Source: Burkholderia cepacia
GTDB lineage: Bacteria; Pseudomonadota; Gammaproteobacteria; Burkholderiales; Burkholderiaceae
Direction: 5' to 3'
DNA: 64,000 nt
NCBI RefSeq assembly: GCF_001039005.1
Contig: NZ_LDWR01000015.1
Span: 23,856-87,855 of the forward strand
The notes under the pieces were generated by a model, which ran no database searches, was not told the origin of the DNA, and saw only the letters and a program-made list of their open reading frames with translations. The position numbers and the translations under genes were made by a program. Each line of letters begins with the position of its first letter. The first letter of the stretch is position 1. Below, in pieces: positions 45,808 through 53,909 of the stretch.

Positions 45808-47133
45808 TTACTTCTTGTAGCCGGCCTGCCGTACCGCGCGGTCGGCGGCGGCCTGCCCGGCGGCGAGCGCCTGGTCGACCGTCATCTGGCCCGCGACCGC
45901 ACCCGCGATCGACTGGCCGACCACCGTGCCGAACGACTGGAATTCAGGAATCCCGACGTACTGCACGCCCGTGTACGGCACCTTCTTCAGCGACGGATCG
46001 GTCGGGTCGGCCGTCTCGATCGCCTTCAGCACGAAGTCCGAGAACGGCGCGGCGGCCTTGTACTCGGGGCGCTGATAGGTCGACGCGCGCGTGCCCGGCG
46101 GCACCGACGCCCAGCCCTCGTCCTTGCCGGCCATCTCGATGTACTGCTTCGACGTCGCCCACGCGATGAACTTGCGCGCGGCATCCTGCTGCTTCGAGGT
46201 CTTCGGCACGGCCAGCGCCCACGCCCACAGCCAGTGCGAGCCCTTCGGCGTGACGGCGACCGGCGCGGGTGCGAAGCCGATCTTGTCGGCGACCTGCGAC
46301 TGCTGCTTGTTATAGAGCATCCCGGCCGCGACCGTCGCGTCGATCCACATCGCACACTTGCCCGACGCGGTCAGCGTCAGGTTCTCGTTGAAGCCGTTCG
46401 AGCTCGCTCCCGGCGGGCCGTCCTTCTTCAGCAGGTTCACGTAGAACGTGATCGCCTTCTTCCATTCGGGTGACGTGAGCTGCGCGTTCCAGTTCTCGTC
46501 GAACCAGCGCCCGCCGAACGTGTTCACGACCGTCGACACGAACGCCATGTTCTCGCCCCAGCCGGCCTTGCCGCGCAGGCAGATCCCGTAGGTGCCCTTC
46601 GCCTTGTCGGTGAGCTTGTCCGCGAACTCGGCGATCTGGTCGTAGGTCGGCTGGTCGGGCATCTTCAGCCCCTTCGCCGCGAACAGGTCCTTGCGGTAGA
46701 ACGTCATCGAGCTTTCGACGTAGAACGGCAGCGCATAGAGCTGGCCGTTGTACGACAGGCTGTCGCGCGCGGTCTTCACGATGTCGTTCAGGTCGTAGTC
46801 GGCGGGCAGGCCGGTGATCGGCGCGAGCCAGCCGCGCTTGCCCCACTGCGGCGTCTCGTAGGTGCCGATCGCCATCACGTCGAACTGGCCGCTGCCGGTC
46901 GTGATGTCGGTCGTCGCGCGCTGGCGCAGCACGTTCTCCTCGAGGATCACCCAGTTCAGCTTGATGTCGGGGTTCGCCTTCTCGAACGCCGGCGACAGCT
47001 TCTTCAGCTCGATCATGTCGGGGTTGTTCAGCGTCGCGATCGTCAGCGTGCCGGCGGACGCCGCGCAGGCGGCCGTCGCGAGCGCGGCTCCGGCGAAGCA
47101 GCGTGCGGCGGCGTCGAGCATCTTTCGTTGCAT
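45808..47133 (-). CDS. ABC sugar-alcohol substrate-binding protein
   Basis: A 441-aa periplasmic binding protein with a Sec signal peptide (MQRKMLDAAARCFAGAALA... cleavage after AASAG). The mature part is of the CUT1 family, similar in length and layout to the sorbitol/mannitol binder SmoE: DVMAIGTYETPQWGKRGWL, YALPFYVESSMTFYRKDLF, and KPFSDFVLKAI-like C-terminal segments. The start has an AGGAGACA ribosome site. The substrate is probably a hexitol or related polyol, inferred from the operon partners. Confidence 0.9.
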   Translation of the reverse strand: MQRKMLDAAARCFAGAALATAACAASAGTLTIATLNNPDMIELKKLSPAFEKANPDIKLNWVILEENVLRQRATTDITTGSGQFDVMAIGTYETPQWGKRGWLAPITGLPADYDLNDIVKTARDSLSYNGQLYALPFYVESSMTFYRKDLFAAKGLKMPDQPTYDQIAEFADKLTDKAKGTYGICLRGKAGWGENMAFVSTVVNTFGGRWFDENWNAQLTSPEWKKAITFYVNLLKKDGPPGASSNGFNENLTLTASGKCAMWIDATVAAGMLYNKQQSQVADKIGFAPAPVAVTPKGSHWLWAWALAVPKTSKQQDAARKFIAWATSKQYIEMAGKDEGWASVPPGTRASTYQRPEYKAAAPFSDFVLKAIETADPTDPSLKKVPYTGVQYVGIPEFQSFGTVVGQSIAGAVAGQMTVDQALAAGQAAADRAVRQAGYKK

Positions 47134-47194
47134 GGCATGTCTCCTGTGTTTGTTCGAAGTGTCGTCGGTCTTGCGTCGTTTCCTTCGCGGCCCG

Positions 47195-48547
47195 TCATGC
47201 CGGCCGCTGCATTCCGCACGCGCGCGCATAGTGCGCAATCACGTCGCGTATCCGGTGGCGCACCCATGCGCGCGGCTCCTTCGCGAGCCCGCCCGCGCGG
47301 CACGCCGCGTAGACATCCGGCAGCCACTGCGCGACGAGCGTCTCGGGCACCGGCTGCCGCGCGAGGTTGCCGAACAGTTGCTCGACCGCGGCCGCGACGG
47401 CCGGCTGCAGCCAGTAGTAGCGAATCCGGTCGCTGTAGCTGAACTGGCGCGCGAGCCGCTGCTCGGTCTCGTCGCCGCGGTAGTACGGCGCCCAGTGCTC
47501 CGGCTGCGCGCGCATCGCGGCGTCGACGACGTCGCGCAACCGCGAGCGCTGCGCAACGTCGTCGATCAGCGCATCCTCGATGAACGTCAACGCGAACAGC
47601 GCCTCGCGCAGCGCGAACGTCAGCGCGGGGCCGACCTTCAACACCGCGAAGTGATCGCGCACGAGCGCGGCGAGCGCACCCTCGGTCTGGTAATCGGTCG
47701 AATGCGCCTCGAACACGAGACGCGGTGTATGCAGGATACTCGCGCCGAGTGACGCTGCCTTGGCGCTGTCGTAGTCGAGCACGTGGCGGTCGTCGAAGTC
47801 GACGCCCGGCTGCGCGACGATCGCGACCACACGTGTCCACGCGTCGTCGAGCCCGGCCGCCGCGAACGCGCGGCGGTGCGCGTCGAGCGTCGCGTCGATG
47901 CTGTCGCTGCGCGTGACCGCGATCCGGGCGATCGCCGCCTCGCCGTCATGGCCGCCGACTTCGCCGCCCGGCGTCGGCACCTCGGTGCCGATCACATAGA
48001 CGGGCGCAACGCCGGCGCGCGCCGCCGCGTCTTCCGCCGCGCGGCACAGTTCGGCCGCGCGCGCGGCGATCGTGCGGTCGTCGAGCCGCGCCGGATCGTC
48101 CGCGCAGGCCATGCTCGCATCGAGGTGAATCTTTTCGAAGCCGGCCTCGACATACGCGGCGACCATCGCACCGGCCTCGCGCATCGCGTCGGCCGCGCGG
48201 CGATGCCGCCACGGGTTCGGGCCGAGATGGTCGCCGCCGAGCACGAGCGCCGACGGCGGCAGCCCGCAGCGCTCGGCGATCGCGTCGACGTCGCGGCGGA
48301 AATCGGCGGGCGTCATGCCCGTATAGCCGCCGAGATGGTTTACCTGGTTGCAGGTCGCCTCGATCAGCAGCGGCGAGCCGTCCGCGCGTGCGGCTTCGCA
48401 GGCCGCCTCCAGCACGAGCCGGTGCGCGCTGCAGATCGAATAGATGCCGCGCTGCGCGTCCGCGCGGTTCGCGTCGAAGATCATCCGCAGCACGGCATCG
48501 GCGTGCGCGGTGCGCGTGCGTTCGGCGAGGGTCGTCAGGCCGGACAT
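47195..48547 (-). CDS. kbaZ: GatZ/KbaZ-like protein, possible tagatose-6-phosphate epimerase
   Basis: A 450-aa protein of the GatZ/KbaZ family. The barrel motifs GIYSICSAHRLVLEAACEAA, LIEATCNQVNHLGGYTGMTP, LVLGGDHLGPNPWR and FEKIHLDASMACADD are intact. In enteric bacteria GatZ/KbaZ accompanies the class II aldolase GatY/KbaY as a chaperone-like subunit. No such aldolase is in this window. In Agrobacterium a stand-alone homologue has been described as a tagatose-6-phosphate 4-epimerase, as I recall, which would feed fructose-6-phosphate here. It overlaps the upstream kinase gene by 13 bp. Confidence 0.83.
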   Translation of the reverse strand: MSGLTTLAERTRTAHADAVLRMIFDANRADAQRGIYSICSAHRLVLEAACEAARADGSPLLIEATCNQVNHLGGYTGMTPADFRRDVDAIAERCGLPPSALVLGGDHLGPNPWRHRRAADAMREAGAMVAAYVEAGFEKIHLDASMACADDPARLDDRTIAARAAELCRAAEDAAARAGVAPVYVIGTEVPTPGGEVGGHDGEAAIARIAVTRSDSIDATLDAHRRAFAAAGLDDAWTRVVAIVAQPGVDFDDRHVLDYDSAKAASLGASILHTPRLVFEAHSTDYQTEGALAALVRDHFAVLKVGPALTFALREALFALTFIEDALIDDVAQRSRLRDVVDAAMRAQPEHWAPYYRGDETEQRLARQFSYSDRIRYYWLQPAVAAAVEQLFGNLARQPVPETLVAQWLPDVYAACRAGGLAKEPRAWVRHRIRDVIAHYARACGMQRPA

Positions 48548-49491
48548 GCGATACCTCGTTCGGTCAGGAAACGGTCGATCTCGGCCGCGCTGCTGTTGCC
48601 TTCCATCGGGCCACGCCGCGTGACCGCGATCGCGCCGGCCGCGTTCGCGCGGCGCAGCGCGACCTCGATCGGCACGCCCGCGACGAGGCTCGCGACCAGC
48701 GTGCCGCCGAAACAGTCGCCGGCGCCGGTCGGGTCGATCTCGTCGACCGGAAAGGCCGGCGCCTCGACGCGGTTCGCACGGTCGAACGCAACGCTGCCTG
48801 CTGCGCCGCGCTTCAACACCACGCGCTCGAGCAGCGGATGCGTCGCGAGCAGGCCCGCGATCGCACGCTCGGCCGGCTGCGGCCCGCAGAAGAACGGCAG
48901 GTCGGCCTCGCTCGGCAGGAACAGGTGGCAGGCGGCGAGCATCTCGTCGAGCGCCGCGCGCATCGGACGAAAGCTCAGCATTTCGGGCCGCACGTTCGGA
49001 TCGAACGACACCTTCGCGCCGGCGCGCGCGGCCTCGATCACGCCGCGGTGCACCGCCGCGATCGCCGATTCGCTCGTCAGCGACGAGCCCATCACGTGGA
49101 AGTAGCGGCAGCCGTCGAACATCGCCGTATCGACGTCGGACGCATCGACGCACGCGGCCGCGCTGGTGGCAAGACTGAAGACGAAGCTGCGCGAACCGTC
49201 ATCGCGATACGCAACGAACGCGGTGCCGGTCGGGCGCGCGACACGGCGGATGCGCGCGACGTCGACGCCGTCGCGTTCGAGCCGCGCGACGATCGCGTCG
49301 CCGAACGCGTCGCGGCCGACGCAGCCCGCATACGCGACGCGCGCGCCGAGCCGTGCAGCCTGATCGGCAAAGATCGCGGGCGCGCCGCTCGGGAACGGTC
49401 CGGCGAACAGGCCCGGCGTGTCGAAGCCCTGGCCGCGCTCGGCGGCGACGAATTCGGCCAGCAGTTCGCCGGCGACAACGATCGCGGCCAT
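48535..49491 (-). CDS. PfkB-family carbohydrate kinase, probably ketohexose kinase
   Basis: A 318-aa ribokinase-like kinase. GAPAIFADQAARLGARVAYAG and DFDPNVRPEM-type motifs precede the catalytic EIDPTGAGDCFGGTLVASL (anion hole GAGD). Partner genes encode a polyol dehydrogenase and a GatZ-like protein, so it probably phosphorylates the ketose made by the dehydrogenase (tagatose or fructose). It resembles the tagatose kinase of similar operons, but the substrate is an inference. The start is MAAIVVAGELLAEFV. Confidence 0.85.
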   Translation of the reverse strand: MAAIVVAGELLAEFVAAERGQGFDTPGLFAGPFPSGAPAIFADQAARLGARVAYAGCVGRDAFGDAIVARLERDGVDVARIRRVARPTGTAFVAYRDDGSRSFVFSLATSAAACVDASDVDTAMFDGCRYFHVMGSSLTSESAIAAVHRGVIEAARAGAKVSFDPNVRPEMLSFRPMRAALDEMLAACHLFLPSEADLPFFCGPQPAERAIAGLLATHPLLERVVLKRGAAGSVAFDRANRVEAPAFPVDEIDPTGAGDCFGGTLVASLVAGVPIEVALRRANAAGAIAVTRRGPMEGNSSAAEIDRFLTERGIACPA

Positions 49492-49584
49492 CAGGCGTAC
49501 CCTCGTTCGACGGCGGCCGCGCCGGGCGGGCAGGCCGCCCCGTCGAGGGCCGGCCGGCAGGTTGTGCGTGCGAGCGGCGCCATT

Positions 49585-50361
49585 TCAGCTCATCCAGTTG
49601 CCGCCGTCGACGTTCAGCGTCTGGGCGGTGATGTAGTCGGCGTCGGCCGACGCGAGGAACAGCGCGGCGCCCGTCAGGTCGCCCGGCACGCCCATGCGGC
49701 CGAGCGGCACGGCTTCGCCGACGAGCCGCTTCTTCTCGCCGAGCGGCCGGTTCTCGTAGCGCGCGAACAACGCATCGACCTGCTCCCACATCGGCGTGTC
49801 GACGACGCCCGGCGCGATGCCGTTCACGTTGATCCGGTGCGGCGCGAGCGCGAGCGCGGCCGATTGCGTATAGCTGATCACCGCGGCCTTGGTCGCGCAG
49901 TAGTGCGAAACGAGTGACTCGCCGCGACGGCCGGCCTGCGACGACATGTTGACGATCTTGCCGCCGCGCCCCTGCTCGACCATCCGCTGCGCGACGGCCT
50001 GCATCAGGAAGAACAGCCCTTTCACGTTGACCGCGAACAGCCGGTCGAACACGTCCCACGATTCGTCGAGGATCGGGCGCATGTCGAACAGCGCCGCATT
50101 GTTGAACAGGATGTCGACGCCACCGAAGCGCTCGATCGCGGTCATGACGATCCGCTCGATATCGTCGCGGCGCGTGACGTCCGCGGTGACGGCCACCGCG
50201 CGGCCGGGGTTCGCCTCGATGAGCCGTGCGAGCGAGCCGCCCGCCGGCTTCAGGTCGACGAGCACGCAGCGCGCGCCCTCGTCCAGATAGCGTTGCGCGA
50301 CCGCCTCGCCGATGCCGCTTGCGGCGCCCGTCAGGATCGCGACCTTGTGTTCCAGTCTCAC
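49585..50361 (-). CDS. SDR polyol dehydrogenase (sorbitol/galactitol type)
   Basis: A 258-aa classical short-chain dehydrogenase. The coenzyme motif is LTGAASGIGEAVAQRYL, with NNAALFDMRPI, the catalytic serine in VNMSSQAGRRGES, and the YCATK active site (Tyr-x-x-x-Lys). It resembles SmoS/PolS-type sorbitol or galactitol dehydrogenases that make fructose or tagatose. A GTG start at 50361 follows GGAGACA. It is the first gene of the polyol operon, whose promoter lies in the following 328 bp with zur on the other side. Confidence 0.88.
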   Translation of the reverse strand: MRLEHKVAILTGAASGIGEAVAQRYLDEGARCVLVDLKPAGGSLARLIEANPGRAVAVTADVTRRDDIERIVMTAIERFGGVDILFNNAALFDMRPILDESWDVFDRLFAVNVKGLFFLMQAVAQRMVEQGRGGKIVNMSSQAGRRGESLVSHYCATKAAVISYTQSAALALAPHRINVNGIAPGVVDTPMWEQVDALFARYENRPLGEKKRLVGEAVPLGRMGVPGDLTGAALFLASADADYITAQTLNVDGGNWMS

Positions 50362-50420
50362 TGGCTGTCTCCGGTTCGTTCTGCTGTGCGACGGCCGCGA
50401 AGTGAGCGAACGCCCGCTGA

Positions 50421-50455
50421 CCGATCAATTGCTCTGTTAGTGATCGAATGATCGG
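50421..50455. promoter_or_regulatory. Repeated GATC-centred half-sites upstream of the polyol operon
   Basis: CCGATCA (50421-50427) and TGATCGG (50449-50455) are exact reverse complements, and a third copy, TGATCGA, lies at 50441-50447. The 9-mer CGAATGATC (50445-50453) is identical to one arm of the dyad upstream of dalD. The sites are 60-95 bp upstream of the dehydrogenase start. The SorC-type regulator is the likely common binder. Confidence 0.55.
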
Positions 50456-50641
50456 ATACGCGATTCGCGCTGTCAAGGCGACGTGGCGGCTTTCTATGAT
50501 GCGCTGCGGCACAACGGCGCAGGGCGACGGCCCGTCGCGCGCGCCCGGCAAGGCGCGGCGCGCGCGGTGCGGCGCAGCCGGGAAAGCGATGAAGGGGACG
50601 GAGTGAAGGCGGAAAAGGGAATTCGCGCTGCACGGCGCGAC

Positions 50642-50657
50642 GATACGTTATATCATC
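50642..50657. promoter_or_regulatory. Candidate Zur box upstream of zur
   Basis: An AT-rich GATACGTTATATCATC island in GC-rich DNA, 32 bp before the zur start. The core CGTTATATCA matches the TGTTATAACA-type zinc box at eight of ten positions. It would allow zinc-dependent autorepression of the zur-znuACB operon. The symmetry is imperfect. Confidence 0.55.
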
Positions 50658-50689
50658 GCGGTACTCCGTTTTATTGCCTGCTTCACGCC

Positions 50690-51151
50690 ATGGCTACCTC
50701 ATCGTCCATTGACGCCCGGCTGTCCCGGGCCGACGCATTCGCCGCCGAGCACGGGCTCGCGTGGACGCCGCTGCGCCGCCAGGTCTACGAACGCGTGCTG
50801 GCCGCGCAGCGCCCGATCGGCGCGTACGACCTGCTCGCCGAGCTCGAGCCGCAGCGCGGCCGCGTGCCGCCCACGACCGTCTATCGCGCGCTGGATTTCC
50901 TCGTCGAGCACGGTTTCATCCACCGGATCGAATCGAAGAACGCGTTCTTCGCGTGCTGCGAGATCGGCGTGCCGCACGAAGGCCAGTTCCTGATCTGCGA
51001 TTCGTGCGGCGACACCGTCGAGATTCCCGGCGGCGACCTCGCGAAGCAGTTGTCCGCGAGCGAGCCCGCGCACGGTTTCGAAGTCCACCACCAGGTCGTC
51101 GAGCTGAGCGGCCTGTGCGGCCACTGCAAGCGCAAGCCCGCGCAACGCTGA
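50690..51151 (+). CDS. zur: Zinc uptake regulator Zur (Fur family)
   Basis: A 153-aa Fur-family repressor. The DNA-binding part is AEHGLAWTPLRRQVYERVLAA with PTTVYRALDFLVEHGFIHRIES. The structural zinc site is formed by ICDSCGD and LCGHCKR, and the C-terminal dimerisation region carries EVHHQVVELSG. The first position among znuA, znuC and znuB, and the candidate zinc box upstream, make Zur rather than Fur the clear choice. The ATG at 50690 is used because upstream frame residues are arginine-rich. Confidence 0.92.
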   Translation: MATSSSIDARLSRADAFAAEHGLAWTPLRRQVYERVLAAQRPIGAYDLLAELEPQRGRVPPTTVYRALDFLVEHGFIHRIESKNAFFACCEIGVPHEGQFLICDSCGDTVEIPGGDLAKQLSASEPAHGFEVHHQVVELSGLCGHCKRKPAQR

Positions 51152-51198
51152 CGCCGAATCGCGCGGCGCATGCGCCGCCCCTTCCAACGAGGAGTTTC

Positions 51199-52113
51199 AT
51201 GCCCATTGCCCTGAAGCGCGCGCCGCGGCGTGCCCTGTCGCCTGTCCGCTGGCTCGCCGCCGCTGCCGCCGCGCTGTCGCTCGCGGCGCCCGCGCTCGCG
51301 CAGGCCGCGACCGTCAACGTCGTCGCCGCCGAGAATTTCTACGGCGATGTCGTGTCGCAGATCGGCGGCCGCCACGTCGCGGTGACGAGCATCCTGAGCA
51401 ATCCCGACCAGGATCCGCACCTGTTCGAAGCGAGCCCGAAAACGGCCCGCGCGCTCCAGCACGCGCAGGTCGTGATCTATAACGGCGCCGACTACGATCC
51501 GTGGATGGGCAAGCTGCTCGGCGCGTCGAAGCAGGCGAAGCGCGCGACGATCGTCGTCGCCGATCTCGTCGGCAAGAAGGCCGGCGACAATCCTCACCTG
51601 TGGTACGACCCGGCGACGATGCCGGCCGCCGCTCGTGCGATCGCCGCCGAGCTCGGCCGTGCCGACCCGGCGAACAAGGCCGAATACGATGCGAACCTGC
51701 AGAAGTTCGTCGCGTCGCTGAAGCCCGTCGACGACAAGGTCGCCGCGTTGCGCGCGCAGTACAAGGGCGTGCCGGTGACGGCCACCGAGCCCGTGTTCGG
51801 CTATATGTCCGACGCGATCGGCCTCGACATGCGCAACCAGCGCTTCCAGCTCGCGACGATGAACGACACCGAAGCGAGCGCGCAGGACGTCGCCGCGTTC
51901 GAGAACGACCTGCGCAAGAAGCAGGTGCGCGTGCTGATCTACAACAGCCAGGCCGAAGAACCGATGACCAAGCGGATGCTGAAGATCGCACGCGACGGCG
52001 GCGTGCCGACCGTCAGCGTCACCGAGACGCAGCCGGCCGGCAAGACCTTCCAGCAATGGATGGCCGGCCAGCTCGATGCACTCGCCAGCGCGCTTTCGGC
52101 CGGCAAGAAATAA
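51199..52113 (+). CDS. znuA: Zinc ABC transporter substrate-binding protein
   Basis: A 304-aa cluster-A1 periplasmic metal-binding protein with a Sec signal (cleavage near AQAATVNVV). Metal ligands are expected in QDPHLFEASP and DNPHLWYDP. The family's usual histidine-rich loop between them is missing: the stretch DPWMGKLLGASKQAKRATIV has no histidine. The C-terminal PTVSVTETQPAGKTFQQWM is typical. The start is behind GAGGAG, 47 bp after zur. Manganese as a substrate is less likely, given the zur link. Confidence 0.9.
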   Translation: MPIALKRAPRRALSPVRWLAAAAAALSLAAPALAQAATVNVVAAENFYGDVVSQIGGRHVAVTSILSNPDQDPHLFEASPKTARALQHAQVVIYNGADYDPWMGKLLGASKQAKRATIVVADLVGKKAGDNPHLWYDPATMPAAARAIAAELGRADPANKAEYDANLQKFVASLKPVDDKVAALRAQYKGVPVTATEPVFGYMSDAIGLDMRNQRFQLATMNDTEASAQDVAAFENDLRKKQVRVLIYNSQAEEPMTKRMLKIARDGGVPTVSVTETQPAGKTFQQWMAGQLDALASALSAGKK

Positions 52114-52128
52114 CACGACCGCAACACG

Positions 52129-53013
52129 ATGACCGCCACTCCTCACGCACTCGCAGTCGATCGCGTCACGCTCGAACTGGGCGGACGCACGATCCTGCGC
52201 AACGTCAGCTTCTCGATCGAACCCGGTGAATTCGTCGGCGTGCTCGGGCCGAATGGCGCGGGCAAGACGACGCTGATGCGCGCGGTGCTCGGCCTCGTGC
52301 CCATCTCGAGCGGCACGTTGTCCGTCGGCGGCGTGCCGGTCGTGCGCGGCAACGCGTCGATCGGCTACATGCCGCAGATCCGGAGCGGCCTCGCGAACCG
52401 CCGGATGCGCGGCTACGACTTCGTCGCGATGGCCGCCGACGGCCACCGCTGGGGGTTGCCGCACACGAACGCGGCGGCGCGGCGCGAGGTCGACCGCGTG
52501 CTCGACCTCGTCGGCGCCCCGACGCTCGCGCGGCGGCCGCTGTCGGAGCTGTCGGGCGGCGAGCGGCAGCGCCTGCTGCTCGCGCAGTGCCTGCTCGGCA
52601 GCCCGAAGCTGCTGCTGCTCGACGAGCCGCTGATCAGCCTCGATCCGAACCACCAGCGCGGCGTCGTCGAACTCGTGCGCAACGTGCAGCGCGAGCTCGG
52701 CATCACCGTGCTGTTCTCCGCGCACGAACTGAATCCGCTGCTGAACGCGCTCGACCGCGTGCTGTATCTCGGCAACGGCGTCGCGGCGCTCGGCACCGTC
52801 GACGAGGTGATCACGAAGCCGGTGCTGTCGCGGCTCTACGGGTCGCCGATCGACGTGATGCGCGTGAACGGCAAGATCTTCGTGATGTCGGGCGACGTCG
52901 AGATCGAGAAGCACGACCACGAACACGAAGACGACGACGGCCACTCGCACGGCGGCGGCGGCGGCCATCACCACCACGGACACGCCCATCCCGGGCATTC
53001 GCACGATGTTTGA
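52129..53013 (+). CDS. znuC: Zinc ABC transporter ATPase with histidine-rich tail
   Basis: A 294-aa ATPase: Walker A GPNGAGKTTLMRA, signature SELSGGERQRLLLAQ and Walker B LLLLDEPLISLDPNHQ. Residues 258-294 form a tail with 13 histidines (KHDHEHEDDDGHSHGG then HHHHGHAHPGHSHD), absent from E. coli ZnuC. The tail looks like a zinc-buffering or sensing segment on the cytosolic side and may stand in for the missing loop of ZnuA. The gene starts 15 bp after znuA and overlaps znuB by 8 bp. Confidence 0.93.
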   Translation: MTATPHALAVDRVTLELGGRTILRNVSFSIEPGEFVGVLGPNGAGKTTLMRAVLGLVPISSGTLSVGGVPVVRGNASIGYMPQIRSGLANRRMRGYDFVAMAADGHRWGLPHTNAAARREVDRVLDLVGAPTLARRPLSELSGGERQRLLLAQCLLGSPKLLLLDEPLISLDPNHQRGVVELVRNVQRELGITVLFSAHELNPLLNALDRVLYLGNGVAALGTVDEVITKPVLSRLYGSPIDVMRVNGKIFVMSGDVEIEKHDHEHEDDDGHSHGGGGGHHHHGHAHPGHSHDV

Positions 53014-53788
53014 ATACGACTTCATGATCAACGCCTTCGCGGCGTCGGGCATCGTCGCGGTGCTCGCGGGCATCGTCGGCTACTTCCTGGTGCTGCGCGG
53101 GCAGACCTTCGCCGGCCACGCGCTGTCGCACGTCGGCTTCACCGGCGCGACGGGCGCGGTGCTGCTCGGCATCTCCCCGATCTGGGGGATGGTCGGCTTC
53201 ACGCTCGCGGCCGGGATCGGGATGGGCGCGCTCGGCGAGAAACTCGCAGGCCGCGACGTCGCGATCGGCGTGATCCTGTCGGGCGCGCTCGGCTTCGGCC
53301 TGCTGTTCCTGCATTTCTATACGTCGTTCGCCACGCAGGTCACCGCGCTGCTGTTCGGCAACGTGCTCGCGGTCAGCCACGACACGCTAGCGGTGCTCGC
53401 GGGCATCGGCGCGGTGAGCCTCATCGCGCTCGCGCTGATCGCACGGCCGCTGCTGTTCGCGTCGCTGCAGCCCGAACTGGCCGAAGCCAAGGGCGTGTCG
53501 CTGCGCACGGTGTCGATGCTGTTCCTCGCGGTGTGCGCGCTCGCGGTGGCCGCCGCGACGCAGATCGTCGGCGTGCTGCTCGTGTTCACGCTGCTGGTCG
53601 GGCCGGCCGCGGCCGCGCAGAACGTGTCGACGCGGCTGTCGACGGGCGTGCTGCTCGCCGCGCTGTTCGCGCTGTTCGAAGCGTGGGCCGGTATCGTGCT
53701 CGCGTATCACACTGACTGGCCGACGAGCTTCTGGATCACCGCGCTGTCCGCGCTCGTGTACGGCGCGAGCCTGTTGCGGCGCAACTGA
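53006..53788 (+). CDS. znuB: Zinc ABC transporter permease
   Basis: A 260-aa inner-membrane permease of the ABC-3 (ZnuB/TroC) family with about eight predicted helices. ALSHVGFTGATGAVLLG and LFGNVLAVSHDTL are typical, as is the conserved LLVFTLLVGPAAAAQNVS near the C-terminus. It overlaps znuC and is the last gene of the operon, which ends in a strong terminator. Confidence 0.93.
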   Translation: MFEYDFMINAFAASGIVAVLAGIVGYFLVLRGQTFAGHALSHVGFTGATGAVLLGISPIWGMVGFTLAAGIGMGALGEKLAGRDVAIGVILSGALGFGLLFLHFYTSFATQVTALLFGNVLAVSHDTLAVLAGIGAVSLIALALIARPLLFASLQPELAEAKGVSLRTVSMLFLAVCALAVAAATQIVGVLLVFTLLVGPAAAAQNVSTRLSTGVLLAALFALFEAWAGIVLAYHTDWPTSFWITALSALVYGASLLRRN

Positions 53789-53803
53789 TTCCCGCCGCCA
53801 ATG

Positions 53804-53844
53804 AAAAACGCCGGCGTGCCCGAGGGCAGCGCCGGCGTTTTTTT
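53804..53844 (+). terminator. Bidirectional terminator between znuB and fghA
   Basis: AAAAACGCCGGCG (53804-53816) pairs with CGCCGGCGTTTTT (53830-53842). The loop contains a second small hairpin, TGCCC-GA-GGGCA. T-runs at one end and A-runs at the other serve both convergent operons. Confidence 0.9.
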
Positions 53845-53909
53845 ATGCACCGCGGCGATCGCGTACAGCGATGCCGCTGCGTGCGTTACCTACCTGCTTC
53901 CCGCTCCGC

